Origin: Palaeococcus pacificus DY20341
GTDB taxonomy: Archaea; Methanobacteriota_B; Thermococci; Thermococcales; Thermococcaceae
Reading direction: 5' to 3'
Length of the DNA stretch: 64,000 bases
NCBI RefSeq assembly: GCF_000725425.1
Contig: NZ_CP006019.1
Span: 1,710,480 to 1,774,479 of the forward strand
Part shown: piece after piece, positions 11,025-19,467 of the stretch
Position numbering within the stretch: position 1 is the stretch's first letter
Layout of the letters: every line of letters begins with the position of its first letter
Program-made: the position numbers and the translations under genes
Notes under the pieces: model-generated
The model's database searches: none
Seen by the model: only the letters and a program-made list of their open reading frames with translations
Told to the model about the DNA's origin: nothing

Positions 11025-12037
11025 AAGCTTACCTAATTGGTTTCATCTTAGCGATCGTGGCAATAACAGTGGGAATAATTTACAAGTGGGGCTTTTGGAT
11101 GCTCGTGCGCATCGTCTTGAGCCTTGGCTTTTTGGGATTAACCTTAACGATGGCATTTTTCTTGGCGTTAACGCTCTACGCTGAAAGCTGGAAGTACGCC
11201 CTCTATCTAGTGGTGCCAACAGCCCTGAGCGGCTATGCTACATACTTAAGTGTCACATGGCAAAAGCTTAACATCGTCGGCGGGATAATAGTGCTCTTCA
11301 TTCTCGGTTTGGCCTTTGGGATCTGGTACATCAGCGAGCCTGATCTTGGCTTAATGGATCGCTTTAAGAGCGCAGAGAGCTTGGAGCGAGCAGGGAATTA
11401 CAAAGCTGCCGCAAGGAAGTACGAAAAGAAGGGCAACTATTTAAAGGCCGCCGAGATGTACGAAAAGCTCGGATGGATGGAAAGTGCAGCGTGGGCATAT
11501 GAAAAAGCCGAGAAATATGACAAAGCTGCGGAAATCTACGAACAGCTTTATGAGAAAGAGAAAGACACCTACTATCTAAAGGAGGCTCATGAATATTGGA
11601 AAAAGGCTGGAAACATGGACAGAGCCGCTAAAGCTTTGGAAAAGTATGCCAAAGAAGAACCATGGTTCTGGGAGGATGTTGCAAAGCTCTACGAGGAGTT
11701 AAAGAACGAGGAAAAAGCTGTTGAGGCTTGGAAGAAAGCTTTGGAGTACTACATTAGCGAGGCTCAAGAGGAAGGTGTCTTCTGGGAGGACGTTGGAAAT
11801 ATTTACAAGCGCCTTGGCGATGAGGAGAAAGCAACGGAAGCATACGAGAAGTTCCTCGAATACTGCCTCAAGGAAGCGGAGGAAGACGAGGCTTGGTGGA
11901 AGCATGTTGCAGAGACATATGAACTCCTAGGGGAAGAGGAGAAAGCTAAAGAAGCTTGGGCAAAATATGAGGAATACAGGAAGAGGATAATGCAGGGAAT
12001 TGAGGAAAACAAGGAAGAACGTGAAGAAAAAGCTTAA
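11012..12037 (+). CDS. membrane-anchored TPR-repeat protein
   Basis: The first 105 residues contain about four hydrophobic segments. Residues 118-320 are tandem helical TPR-like repeats rich in A, E, K and Y (units such as NYKAAARKYEKKGNYLKAAEMYEKLG). The final three repeats carry long insertions with the pattern WEDV followed by Y-LGDEEKA. TPR arrays bind partner proteins, and this one should face the cytoplasm. No enzyme motif is visible. The ATG at 11012 lies inside the end of ogt with GGGGGTGAAAAA just upstream, implying translational coupling. The stop overlaps a small antisense gene. Confidence 0.75.
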   Translation: MDKLKAYLIGFILAIVAITVGIIYKWGFWMLVRIVLSLGFLGLTLTMAFFLALTLYAESWKYALYLVVPTALSGYATYLSVTWQKLNIVGGIIVLFILGLAFGIWYISEPDLGLMDRFKSAESLERAGNYKAAARKYEKKGNYLKAAEMYEKLGWMESAAWAYEKAEKYDKAAEIYEQLYEKEKDTYYLKEAHEYWKKAGNMDRAAKALEKYAKEEPWFWEDVAKLYEELKNEEKAVEAWKKALEYYISEAQEEGVFWEDVGNIYKRLGDEEKATEAYEKFLEYCLKEAEEDEAWWKHVAETYELLGEEEKAKEAWAKYEEYRKRIMQGIEENKEEREEKA

Positions 12038-12159
12038 TCCTTTTTGCTTATGCTTTTTACCTCAAATTTGTTCTTTTTTCTCTCAAAGCGCCACTTTTCT
12101 ATAGCCCTTACAAAGGGACACCTTCTACGCCACTCCTCAAATAAACTTCGAAGTCCCAT
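12034..12159 (-). CDS. small basic protein, 41 aa, convergent with the TPR gene
   Basis: A 41-residue reading frame begins MGLRSLFEEWRRRCPFVRAI and ends with a lysine-rich tail. GGTGAT precedes its ATG, and a TATA-like element (ATTTATAAATCC, about 12186-12200) lies about 25 bases further up, so it has its own promoter and ribosome site. It ends by overlapping the last 4 nt of the TPR gene. The arginine/lysine-rich composition and a single cysteine are all that can be said; I do not recognise the family. It is too short for usual gene callers but is better supported than the other small frames. Confidence 0.6.
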   Translation of the reverse strand: MGLRSLFEEWRRRCPFVRAIEKWRFERKKNKFEVKSISKKD

Positions 12160-12220
12160 AGTATCACCAAAATAAATTATAGAAAAAGGATTTATAAATA
12201 AAATTATGAAAAAACTTTCA

Positions 12221-13603
12221 TTAATGCCATGTCACCGTCTTATGCATCACCTTTCCAGCTAAAGCATCTTTTAACGCCTGCTCCATTATTTCCAAGCCCT
12301 TCTCAGCAATTTCCTGCGTTATGACCAAAGGCGGTGTGATCCTCACTACGTTCCCAAACATACCATAGCTTGGGAGTATTAGGCCGAGCTCAAACGCTCT
12401 CCAGCATATCTTGCCCGTAAGCTCTGGATCAGGTTTTTTGTTCTCTTTTACTATTTCAACGCCTATCATTAAGCCTTTCCCTCTAACATCGCCTATAACC
12501 TCATACTCCTCCTGCATCTCCTTGAGGCGCTTCATTATGAATGAGCCTACTTTCTGAGCATTTTCGAGCAGTTTTTCCTCCTCGATTATCTTAAGCGTAG
12601 CATAAGCTGCCGCTGAAATCACAGGGTTAGCCGCTGGCGTCAATAGAGCACTCCCGCTTGTCATATCCATCAGTTCAGCTTTTCCTATGACGCCGCTAAG
12701 CCCCATCCCACTTGCAACCCCTTTTCCAAAGGCCAAAAAGTCAGGCTCAACTTTAAAGTGCTCGCTAGCAAACCACTTACCTGTCCTCCCGATTCCCGTT
12801 TGCACTTCATCCATGGCAAAAAGAATGCTATGCTCATCTAGAACTTTCTTCAGCTCTTTGAAAAAGCCTTCTGGGGGAACAACTATTCCAGCATCGCCTT
12901 GGATTGGCTCAGCTATTAAAACGCTCACTTCATCAGGGGGAACGACGTGGGCTAAGATGTAGTACTCGAGATAGTCTAAGAAAGCGTTTATCAGCTCATC
13001 GGGGTTTTCATAGCCGTCTATCCGCCAAGGGTTGCGGTAAGGGTTGGGATATGGAATCCAAACGACATTGGGCACTAATGGGGAGAAGCCTCTTTTTTGG
13101 GAGCTTTGAAAGGCAGCTATCGATGTTGCCCCATAGGTCTGACCGTGATATGCTCCTATAAACGCTATCACCCAAGGCTTCCTCGTTGAAAAACGCGCTA
13201 TCTTTAGGAGTAAGTCCATTGCATCGCTCCCGCTGAGGCCGAAGAGGATTTTGGGGCCTTCAAGTGGAGATTTTTCCGCTAAAATCTCCGCAACCTCTAT
13301 AGCTCTCTTGCTGTAGGTGTAGCCTATCATCGAGTGCTGTATCTTAGAGACCTGTTCTTGAACCTCCTTTACGAGCTTTGGGTGGGCATAACCCGTTGAA
13401 GCCGCGGCAGCGCCGGCTAAGAAATCTATGAAAACGTTCCCATCAACATCCTCTATTAACGCTCCATAGCCTCTTTCCGGAACGACGGGAAAGAGTTTAA
13501 CTCCAAGTCCTTGAGAGACTACTTTTTTCTCTCTTTCAATTAATCCTTTTGCTTTTGGCCCTGGGGGAGTAACAACTATCTTTGGAAACTCATCAAAAGA
13601 CAT
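12221..13603 (-). CDS. class III PLP aminotransferase / possible amino-acid racemase
   Basis: A 460-residue fold-type I PLP enzyme with Asp265 in AMDEVQTGIGRTG and the PLP lysine Lys294 in LAFGKGVASG. The sequence resembles the thermococcal group that includes ornithine aminotransferase and broad or alanine/serine racemases, which are all built on the 4-aminobutyrate aminotransferase fold. The upstream gene of the same operon is an alanine/glycine symporter, which favours small neutral amino acids and hence the racemase option, but this is inference. The ATG at 13603 is preceded by TTGGAGGAAATAA. Confidence 0.85.
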   Translation of the reverse strand: MSFDEFPKIVVTPPGPKAKGLIEREKKVVSQGLGVKLFPVVPERGYGALIEDVDGNVFIDFLAGAAAASTGYAHPKLVKEVQEQVSKIQHSMIGYTYSKRAIEVAEILAEKSPLEGPKILFGLSGSDAMDLLLKIARFSTRKPWVIAFIGAYHGQTYGATSIAAFQSSQKRGFSPLVPNVVWIPYPNPYRNPWRIDGYENPDELINAFLDYLEYYILAHVVPPDEVSVLIAEPIQGDAGIVVPPEGFFKELKKVLDEHSILFAMDEVQTGIGRTGKWFASEHFKVEPDFLAFGKGVASGMGLSGVIGKAELMDMTSGSALLTPAANPVISAAAYATLKIIEEEKLLENAQKVGSFIMKRLKEMQEEYEVIGDVRGKGLMIGVEIVKENKKPDPELTGKICWRAFELGLILPSYGMFGNVVRITPPLVITQEIAEKGLEIMEQALKDALAGKVMHKTVTWH

Positions 13604-13646
13604 GTTTATTTCCTCCAACAGTTAATAAAAAAGTAGAGAGGAGAGT

Positions 13647-15020
13647 TCATGGATTTGCCGCAATAAATTCATTGGTGTACTCCTTAACTACCTTGTACAG
13701 TATTAATAGTCCCAATAGGTTGGGTATTGCCATAAGTCCATTCATCATATCTGAGAATGTCCAAACGTTTTCCAAGACTGTTGTTGCACCAATGTAGATG
13801 AAGATAACGAAGAGCAAGTTGTAAAGTAAGTGAAGCTTTGGATACAGCTTAGCGAACTTTTCAGGGTCTTTTTCAATCCATTTAGCCAAGTAAAGCACAT
13901 TTTGCCTTCCATAGAATGACCACGCCAAGACGGTCGAATATGCAAAGAATATAACACCTATTATGACCATCACTTCTCCAGCGTGTCCAAAAGCTCTTGC
14001 AAATGCCTCTTGTGTTAATGCAGTGCTCGTTTTGTCAGTTTGCCAAGCTCCAGTTGCAACAATTGAGATTCCGGTTAATGAACAAATTATGAGTGTGTCT
14101 ATAAGTGGGCCAAGCATTGCAACGTGAGCTTGTCTTGATGGGTGGTCGGTTCTTGCTGCGGCGTGGGCTAAAGTTGCAGTTCCAAGACCAGCTTCGTTTG
14201 AGAAGAGACCTCTAGCAACACCCCATCTTATCGTCGTTCCTACTGCTCCACCAGCTACTGCACTTCCAGTAAAAGCATCCCTAAATACCAATGAGATTGC
14301 ACTTGGTAACTGTCCAGCAAACTTTATCCATACTCCAACAGCGAATATAAAGTAAATTATTGCCATAAATGGAACCAGTGCCTCTGTGACTTCACCAATT
14401 CTTTTGATTCCTCCAACAATAACCACGAATGTCAAAAATGCAAATAGTGCTCCTGTAGCCCAGTTAGGAACGCCAAACGCAACATCCATTCCTAAAGCGA
14501 GGGAGTTGGCTTGTGTCATGTTTCCAATTCCAAATGCTGAAATTGCCGCAAATATTGCAAAGAGAATTCCCATGGTCTTTCCTAAACTACCTCCTACGCC
14601 CTTTTCGAGGAAGTTGAAAGTTCCACCAATCATGGTTCCATCGGGTAGTTTGTCTCTGAATGCAACACCAAGCAATCCTTCTGAATACCTCGTTGCCATT
14701 CCAACTAAAGCGGTGACCCACATCCAGAACAGTGCTCCGGGACCACCGAGGTGAATTGCCGTTGCAACACCAGCGATATTTCCAATACCAACCGTTCCTG
14801 CGATAGTAGCCATTAAAGCCTGGAATGGAGTAATATCTCCCTCACCGGTCTTTTTCCTACCTTCAAAGAGGGTAAATTTAATCGACCATCCAAGCCTCCT
14901 GAACTGTATTCCCCCGAGAGCTATTGTTAGGAATAGTCCCGTACCAACAAGCAAAACCATCATAGGGGGACCCCAAACCACGCCATCAAGCCAATTAATA
15001 AAGTCCATTATGGCACCCAT
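13647..15020 (-). CDS. alanine/glycine:cation symporter (AGCS family)
   Basis: Sodium- or proton-driven importer of alanine or glycine in the cytoplasmic membrane. The 457-residue protein has about 11-12 hydrophobic segments and the family signatures GPGALFWMWVTALVGMATRYSE, ATIAGTVGIGNIAGVA and GLFSNEAGLGTATLAHAAART. GGAGGTG precedes the ATG. The downstream class III PLP enzyme starts 44 nt after this stop, so the pair probably forms an import-and-conversion operon. A 218-base gap to the guide RNA holds its promoter (AATATATTTG on this strand). Confidence 0.95.
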   Translation of the reverse strand: MGAIMDFINWLDGVVWGPPMMVLLVGTGLFLTIALGGIQFRRLGWSIKFTLFEGRKKTGEGDITPFQALMATIAGTVGIGNIAGVATAIHLGGPGALFWMWVTALVGMATRYSEGLLGVAFRDKLPDGTMIGGTFNFLEKGVGGSLGKTMGILFAIFAAISAFGIGNMTQANSLALGMDVAFGVPNWATGALFAFLTFVVIVGGIKRIGEVTEALVPFMAIIYFIFAVGVWIKFAGQLPSAISLVFRDAFTGSAVAGGAVGTTIRWGVARGLFSNEAGLGTATLAHAAARTDHPSRQAHVAMLGPLIDTLIICSLTGISIVATGAWQTDKTSTALTQEAFARAFGHAGEVMVIIGVIFFAYSTVLAWSFYGRQNVLYLAKWIEKDPEKFAKLYPKLHLLYNLLFVIFIYIGATTVLENVWTFSDMMNGLMAIPNLLGLLILYKVVKEYTNEFIAANP

Positions 15021-15205
15021 CTAAAACACCTCCAAGTCATTTTATGTACTTTGAAGATTTTTGTAAGTCATTACAGCGATATTATTGACATCAATGTACT
15101 TTACAAATATATTCTAAACCCCCTCCACTTATTTAAAATTTGTGGACTGTATTTGATAGAATTCGAATTTTCATTATAGGCCTCTGAAAAAATTTTAGGA
15201 GAAGG

Positions 15206-15214
15206 TATATATAA
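15206..15214 (+). promoter_or_regulatory. TATA box of the guide RNA / coiled-coil transcript
   Basis: TATATATAA at 15206-15214 places the transcription start at about 15235-15239, exactly where the C box of the guide RNA begins. No better promoter exists between it and the coiled-coil gene. Confidence 0.6.
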
Positions 15215-15235
15215 TGCGCAAAACTTATACCCTAT

Positions 15236-15290
15236 GGAATGATGAGTCTGGAGCCCCCTGATTGATGATGAGGTTTCGCGGGGCTGACCG
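15236..15290 (+). ncRNA. C/D box 2'-O-methylation guide RNA (dual guide)
   Basis: All four boxes are present with canonical spacing: C box ATGATGA 15239-15245, 12-nt guide, D' box CTGA 15258-15261, 3-nt spacer, C' box ATGATGA 15265-15271, 12-nt guide, D box CTGA 15284-15287. GG before the C box can pair with CC after the D box as the terminal stem. Such RNAs bind L7Ae, Nop5 and fibrillarin and direct ribose methylation at the target base paired to the fifth guide nucleotide before D or D'. The D' guide (GTCTGGAGCCCC) would target GGGGCUCCAGAC at its C; the D guide (GGTTTCGCGGGG) would target CCCCGCGAAACC at the first G. Confidence 0.88.
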
Positions 15291-15299
15291 GTGTTAAAG

Positions 15300-15566
15300 A
15301 TGCTCAAGAAAAGAGTTTGCAAAGACCTCTATGAAGAAATTGAACGGCTTGAAAAGTCAATTATTGAATTAGAGGATGAGATAATTATACTCAAAGCCCA
15401 GCTAAAAGCAAAGACTGAGGAAGTAAATAGCCTAGCAATAGAAAATGCAAACTTAAGGTACAAGTTAGAACGACTGCAAAAAACTTACAGCCAGATGGTT
15501 GAGATACTCAAAAAAATTAAGTTCCCTATAATTCTGCTAGACGAGGATAGCGAAAGCGAGAAATAG
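15300..15566 (+). CDS. small coiled-coil protein
   Basis: An 88-residue protein that is almost entirely a predicted coiled coil, with heptads from about residue 8 to 75 (ERLEKSIIELEDEIIIL, then YKLERLQKTYSQMVEILKK) and an acidic tail DEDSESEK. No catalytic motif is seen. The ATG at 15300 follows CCGGTGTTAAAG, whose GGTG begins 2 nt after the D box of the guide RNA; a GTG at 15291 is the alternative start. The gene has no separate promoter, so it must be read from the transcript that contains the guide RNA. Function is unknown. Confidence 0.75.
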   Translation: MLKKRVCKDLYEEIERLEKSIIELEDEIIILKAQLKAKTEEVNSLAIENANLRYKLERLQKTYSQMVEILKKIKFPIILLDEDSESEK

Positions 15567-15828
15567 TTAAGCTTTCTACGTGTTCTAAATTCTGTAGTAG
15601 ATTTGTTATTGAGAAACACACTAAATATGGCTCAAATAGTCGTAAACCGTATAATATTGCTCTTACTACCATTAATTCATAGTTATATTACGGATAGCAG
15701 CCAAATAAAAATTTCAAATTCTCAAAATCCTTTTTCTATCAACTTTTCACATAGCTAAAAAGCAAAAGAACTTTTAAGAGAGAAGACCTTTTAATTAGTA
15801 GGCAGAGTTTTAGAGAAAGGTGATTAAA

Positions 15829-18558
15829 ATGTCAATGGACATGGGCACAAGAATGTTCAAGGAGGAAGGATGGATAAGGAAGACCTGTAAGGTGTGTGGG
15901 AAGCCGTTTTGGACGCTCGACCCAAATAGAGAGACCTGTGGAGATCCTCCCTGTGATGAGTACGAGTTCATAGGAAAGCCGGGAATACCGAAGAAGTATA
16001 CACTCGAAGAGATGCGTGAGGCGTTCTTAGGCTTCTTCGAGCGCAATGGTCACGGTAGAGTAAAACGCTATCCTGTCCTACCAAGATGGAGAGACGATGT
16101 TTTACTTGTAGGAGCTTCAATAATGGACTTCCAACCATGGGTTATTAGCGGAGAGGCTGAGCCTCCAGCGAACCCCTTAACCATCTCCCAACCATCAATT
16201 AGGTTCACTGATATAGACAACGTTGGAATAACCGGAAGACACTTCACCATATTTGAAATGATGGCACACCATGCTTTCAACTATCCCGGAAAGCCAATAT
16301 ACTGGATGGATGAAACCGTAGAGTATGCCTACGAGTTCTTTACAAAAGATTTGGGCATGAAAGGGGAAGATATAACTTTCAAGGAGAACCCATGGGCAGG
16401 CGGAGGAAACGCTGGACCTGCATTTGAAGTGCTCTACAAGGGGTTGGAGGTCGCTACGCTCGTTTTCATGCAGTACAAGAAAGCCCCTGAAAACGCACCA
16501 AAAGAGCAAATTGTCGAGATCAAAGGCGACAAGTACGTTCCAATGGAAACTAGGGTTGTTGATACAGGCTACGGTTTAGAGAGATTAGTTTGGATGAGCC
16601 AAGGAACACCAACGGCTTATGATGCTGTTTTAGGCTACGTTGTAGATCCCTTAAAGAGAATGGCAGGTGTAGAGAAAATAGACGAGAGAATTTTAATGGA
16701 AAACTCCCGCTTAGCTGGAATGTTCGACATCGAGGATATGGGAGACCTCAAGGTTCTAAGGAGAGAAGTGGCAAACAAAGTGGGAATAAGCGTTGAGGAG
16801 CTCGAAAAAGCTGTTAGGCCATATGAGCTTATCTATGCCATAGCGGACCACACTAAGGCTCTAACCTTCATGCTGGCGGATGGTGTTATTCCATCAAACG
16901 TGAAGGCCGGCTATTTGGCGAGACTCCTCATTAGGAAGAGCATAAGACACATGAGGGAGCTCGGCATTGAGGTTCCACTCAGCGAGATAATGGCCATGCA
17001 CATAAAAGAGCTCCACAGGACGTACCCAGAGTTCAAGGAGATGGAGGATGTTATTTTAGACATAGTAAACGTCGAAGAGAAGCGCTATAAAGAGACGCTC
17101 AAGAGAGGAAGCGGCCTCGTTAAACGTGAGATTGCTAAGCTCAAGAAGCAGGGTAAGAAGGAGATACCCCTTGAGAACCTCATACTCTACTACGAGAGCC
17201 ACGGACTAACTCCCGAAATCGTCAAAGAGGTTGCTGAAAGTGAAGGAATAAAAGTCCATGTCCCAGACAATTTCTATACATTAGTGGCAAAGGAAGCTGA
17301 AAGGACTGAAGAAGAGGAGAAAGAAAAAGCTTTAGTAGACTTTGAGCTTGTCCAAGGCCTGCCCGACACGAGGACGCTCTACTACGAAGACCCATTCATG
17401 AAAGAATTTGACGCTAAAGTCCTGAAGGTAATCGAGGATTGGGTAATTTTAGACCAAACGGCCTTTTATCCTGAGGGTGGAGGACAGCCATGCGACTTAG
17501 GCGAATTAGAAGGAGTTGAAGTCCTCGATGTGCAGAAGATAGGAAAGGTAATCCTCCATAAGGTGAAAGATGCGAGCAGGTTTAAGGAAGGTCAAGAAGT
17601 GCACGGTAGAATTGACTGGGAGAGGAGAATCCAGCACATGAGGCACCACACGGGAACTCACGTCCTCATGGGAGCCCTAGTTAGGGTTTTAGGAAAGCAC
17701 GTTTGGCAGGCAGGTTCTCAATTGAACACAGATTGGGCTAGGCTTGATATAGCTCACTACAAGCGCATAAGCCAAGAGGAGCTTAGGGAAATTGAAAAGT
17801 TAGCCAATAAGATAGTTATGGAGAACCGCAAAGTCACTTGGGAGTGGCTTCCAAGAACAGAGGCAGAACAAAGGTATGGCTTTAGGCTCTACCAAGGTGG
17901 AGTTGTGCCAGGTAAAGTCATTAGAGTGCTGAATATTGAAGAGTGGGACGTCCAAGCATGTGGTGGAACTCACTTGCCACACACAGGCTTAATAGGACCA
18001 ATTAAAATCCTGAGGACAGAAAGGATACAAGACGGTGTTGAGCGTATAATCTTCGCCGCTGGTGAAGCAGCTATTAAATGGATGCAAGAGAGTGAGGCAA
18101 TAATAAAGAAGACGAGCGAAATCTTTAGAGTTCCCCCAGAGAAGCTCCCAGAGACGGCGCAAAAGTTCTTTGATGAGTGGAAGAAAGCTAGAAAAGAGGT
18201 TGAGAAGCTCAAGAAAGAGCTCGCAAAGCTCCTCATTTACGAGCTCGAAGCCAAAGTGGAGAAAATTGGAGAGATTGAGTTCATAGGAGACGTCGTTGAA
18301 GGAGACATTGATCACCTAAGAGAAGCAGCGCTCAAGCTAAAGAGGCCCAATAGGGTAATAGCAGTGATAAGTGAAGATACTGGAGCAGTAGTTGTGGCCG
18401 TTGGGGATGAGATAGAGCATAAGGCAGGCGAGCTCATAAGGGTGATAACCTCAATAGCCGGCGGTGGCGGTGGCGGAAAGAAGGACTTGGCCCAAGGAAA
18501 AATAAAGAATGTCCTGAAGGCAAGAGAAGCCCTTGAAGAATTAAAGAAGAGGCTTTAA
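15829..18558 (+). CDS. alaS: alanyl-tRNA synthetase
   Basis: Attaches alanine to tRNA-Ala and edits mischarged serine and glycine. The 909-residue protein begins with an archaeal zinc-binding segment (CKVCG...CGDPPCDEY), followed by the class II catalytic core ([26 protein letters not shown]). The editing domain has HTGTHVL at about residue 606 and the [10 protein letters not shown] motif. The C-terminal part ends with a coiled region and the glycine-rich [17 protein letters not shown] at 15829 follows AAGGTGATTAAA; the promoter element is ACTTTTAAGAG near 15770. The 262 bases before it hold nothing else recognisable. Confidence 0.97.
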   Translation: MSMDMGTRMFKEEGWIRKTCKVCGKPFWTLDPNRETCGDPPCDEYEFIGKPGIPKKYTLEEMREAFLGFFERNGHGRVKRYPVLPRWRDDVLLVGASIMDFQPWVISGEAEPPANPLTISQPSIRFTDIDNVGITGRHFTIFEMMAHHAFNYPGKPIYWMDETVEYAYEFFTKDLGMKGEDITFKENPWAGGGNAGPAFEVLYKGLEVATLVFMQYKKAPENAPKEQIVEIKGDKYVPMETRVVDTGYGLERLVWMSQGTPTAYDAVLGYVVDPLKRMAGVEKIDERILMENSRLAGMFDIEDMGDLKVLRREVANKVGISVEELEKAVRPYELIYAIADHTKALTFMLADGVIPSNVKAGYLARLLIRKSIRHMRELGIEVPLSEIMAMHIKELHRTYPEFKEMEDVILDIVNVEEKRYKETLKRGSGLVKREIAKLKKQGKKEIPLENLILYYESHGLTPEIVKEVAESEGIKVHVPDNFYTLVAKEAERTEEEEKEKALVDFELVQGLPDTRTLYYEDPFMKEFDAKVLKVIEDWVILDQTAFYPEGGGQPCDLGELEGVEVLDVQKIGKVILHKVKDASRFKEGQEVHGRIDWERRIQHMRHHTGTHVLMGALVRVLGKHVWQAGSQLNTDWARLDIAHYKRISQEELREIEKLANKIVMENRKVTWEWLPRTEAEQRYGFRLYQGGVVPGKVIRVLNIEEWDVQACGGTHLPHTGLIGPIKILRTERIQDGVERIIFAAGEAAIKWMQESEAIIKKTSEIFRVPPEKLPETAQKFFDEWKKARKEVEKLKKELAKLLIYELEAKVEKIGEIEFIGDVVEGDIDHLREAALKLKRPNRVIAVISEDTGAVVVAVGDEIEHKAGELIRVITSIAGGGGGGKKDLAQGKIKNVLKAREALEELKKRL

Positions 18559-18602
18559 CCCCCTTCCCTTTTCTTATACTTAACCGTCATTGTCTCATTT
18601 GT

Positions 18603-19358
18603 TCAGAGACCCGTTGGGGCATCTATGAAGAGCACTTCAACTCCAAACTTTTCTTTTAAGAGAGGCATCAAAGATTTGACACCCAAAGTTTCAGTGGCAT
18701 AATGTCCAGCAGCAATTACGTTTAAGCCCCCCTCTTTTGCCATGTGGAAGTTCTGGTGCAGAAACTCACCCGTTATGAAGAGATCAATGCCTTTTTCTAT
18801 GGCTTCAACAGTAGCAAACCCTCCCCCACCGCTAACAACTGCTACGCTTTTAACTTCCTCTCTGCCGAACTCAAAAGCCTTAACATTTGTGTCCAGCTTT
18901 TCGGCAAGGGTTTGGGCTATAAATGACATGTGCTTTGGCTCTTCAAATTCTGCCACATAGCCTACGGAAATGCCACCATAGCTGCCAAAAGGCTCTTTTG
19001 GCTCAAGCCCGAGGAGCTTTAAAAGCTGAGCGTTATTCCCTACCTCAGGATGAGCGTCCAAGGGAAGATGAGCCGCGTAGAGATTAAGTTCGTTTTGAAG
19101 GAGGAACTTTAACCTCCTCTGGATAAGCCCTCTCACGTACTCTATGCCGCCCCATATGAGGCCGTGGTGAACTATGAGCAAGTCCGCACCCCACTTGTTA
19201 GCACGTTCAAAAGTCTCCATTGAAGCATCTACAGCAAAAGCTATCCTTTCCACTTCGCTCTTTCCCTCAACTTGGAGACCGTTCCTCGATTTATCTGGGA
19301 ATTCGTTAATCCTCAGGTACTCATCGAGAAAGCTTACGATTTCATAAAGGTCTGTCAT
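18603..19358 (-). CDS. Nif3-like dinuclear metal-binding protein
   Basis: A 251-residue member of the Nif3/DUF34 family, sometimes annotated as GTP cyclohydrolase I type 2 homologue. Metal-binding segments are visible: VHHGLIWGG, AAHLPLDAHPEVGNN, GEFLHQNFH and GHYATE. The biochemical role of the family is not settled; it binds two metal ions and forms hexameric rings in known structures. The ATG at 19358 follows GAGGTGAGCACG; a GTG at 19367 would add three residues. It converges with alaS and diverges from elp3. Confidence 0.9.
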   Translation of the reverse strand: MTDLYEIVSFLDEYLRINEFPDKSRNGLQVEGKSEVERIAFAVDASMETFERANKWGADLLIVHHGLIWGGIEYVRGLIQRRLKFLLQNELNLYAAHLPLDAHPEVGNNAQLLKLLGLEPKEPFGSYGGISVGYVAEFEEPKHMSFIAQTLAEKLDTNVKAFEFGREEVKSVAVVSGGGGFATVEAIEKGIDLFITGEFLHQNFHMAKEGGLNVIAAGHYATETLGVKSLMPLLKEKFGVEVLFIDAPTGL

Positions 19359-19467
19359 CGTGCTCACCTCAAGATGTATTCGCCAACTGAATTATCCACT
19401 CAGTGAACATACTCCGCAAGCAACATTTTTAAACATCCCGGCTTTTGTTAAACCAAAGGTGAGAGAA

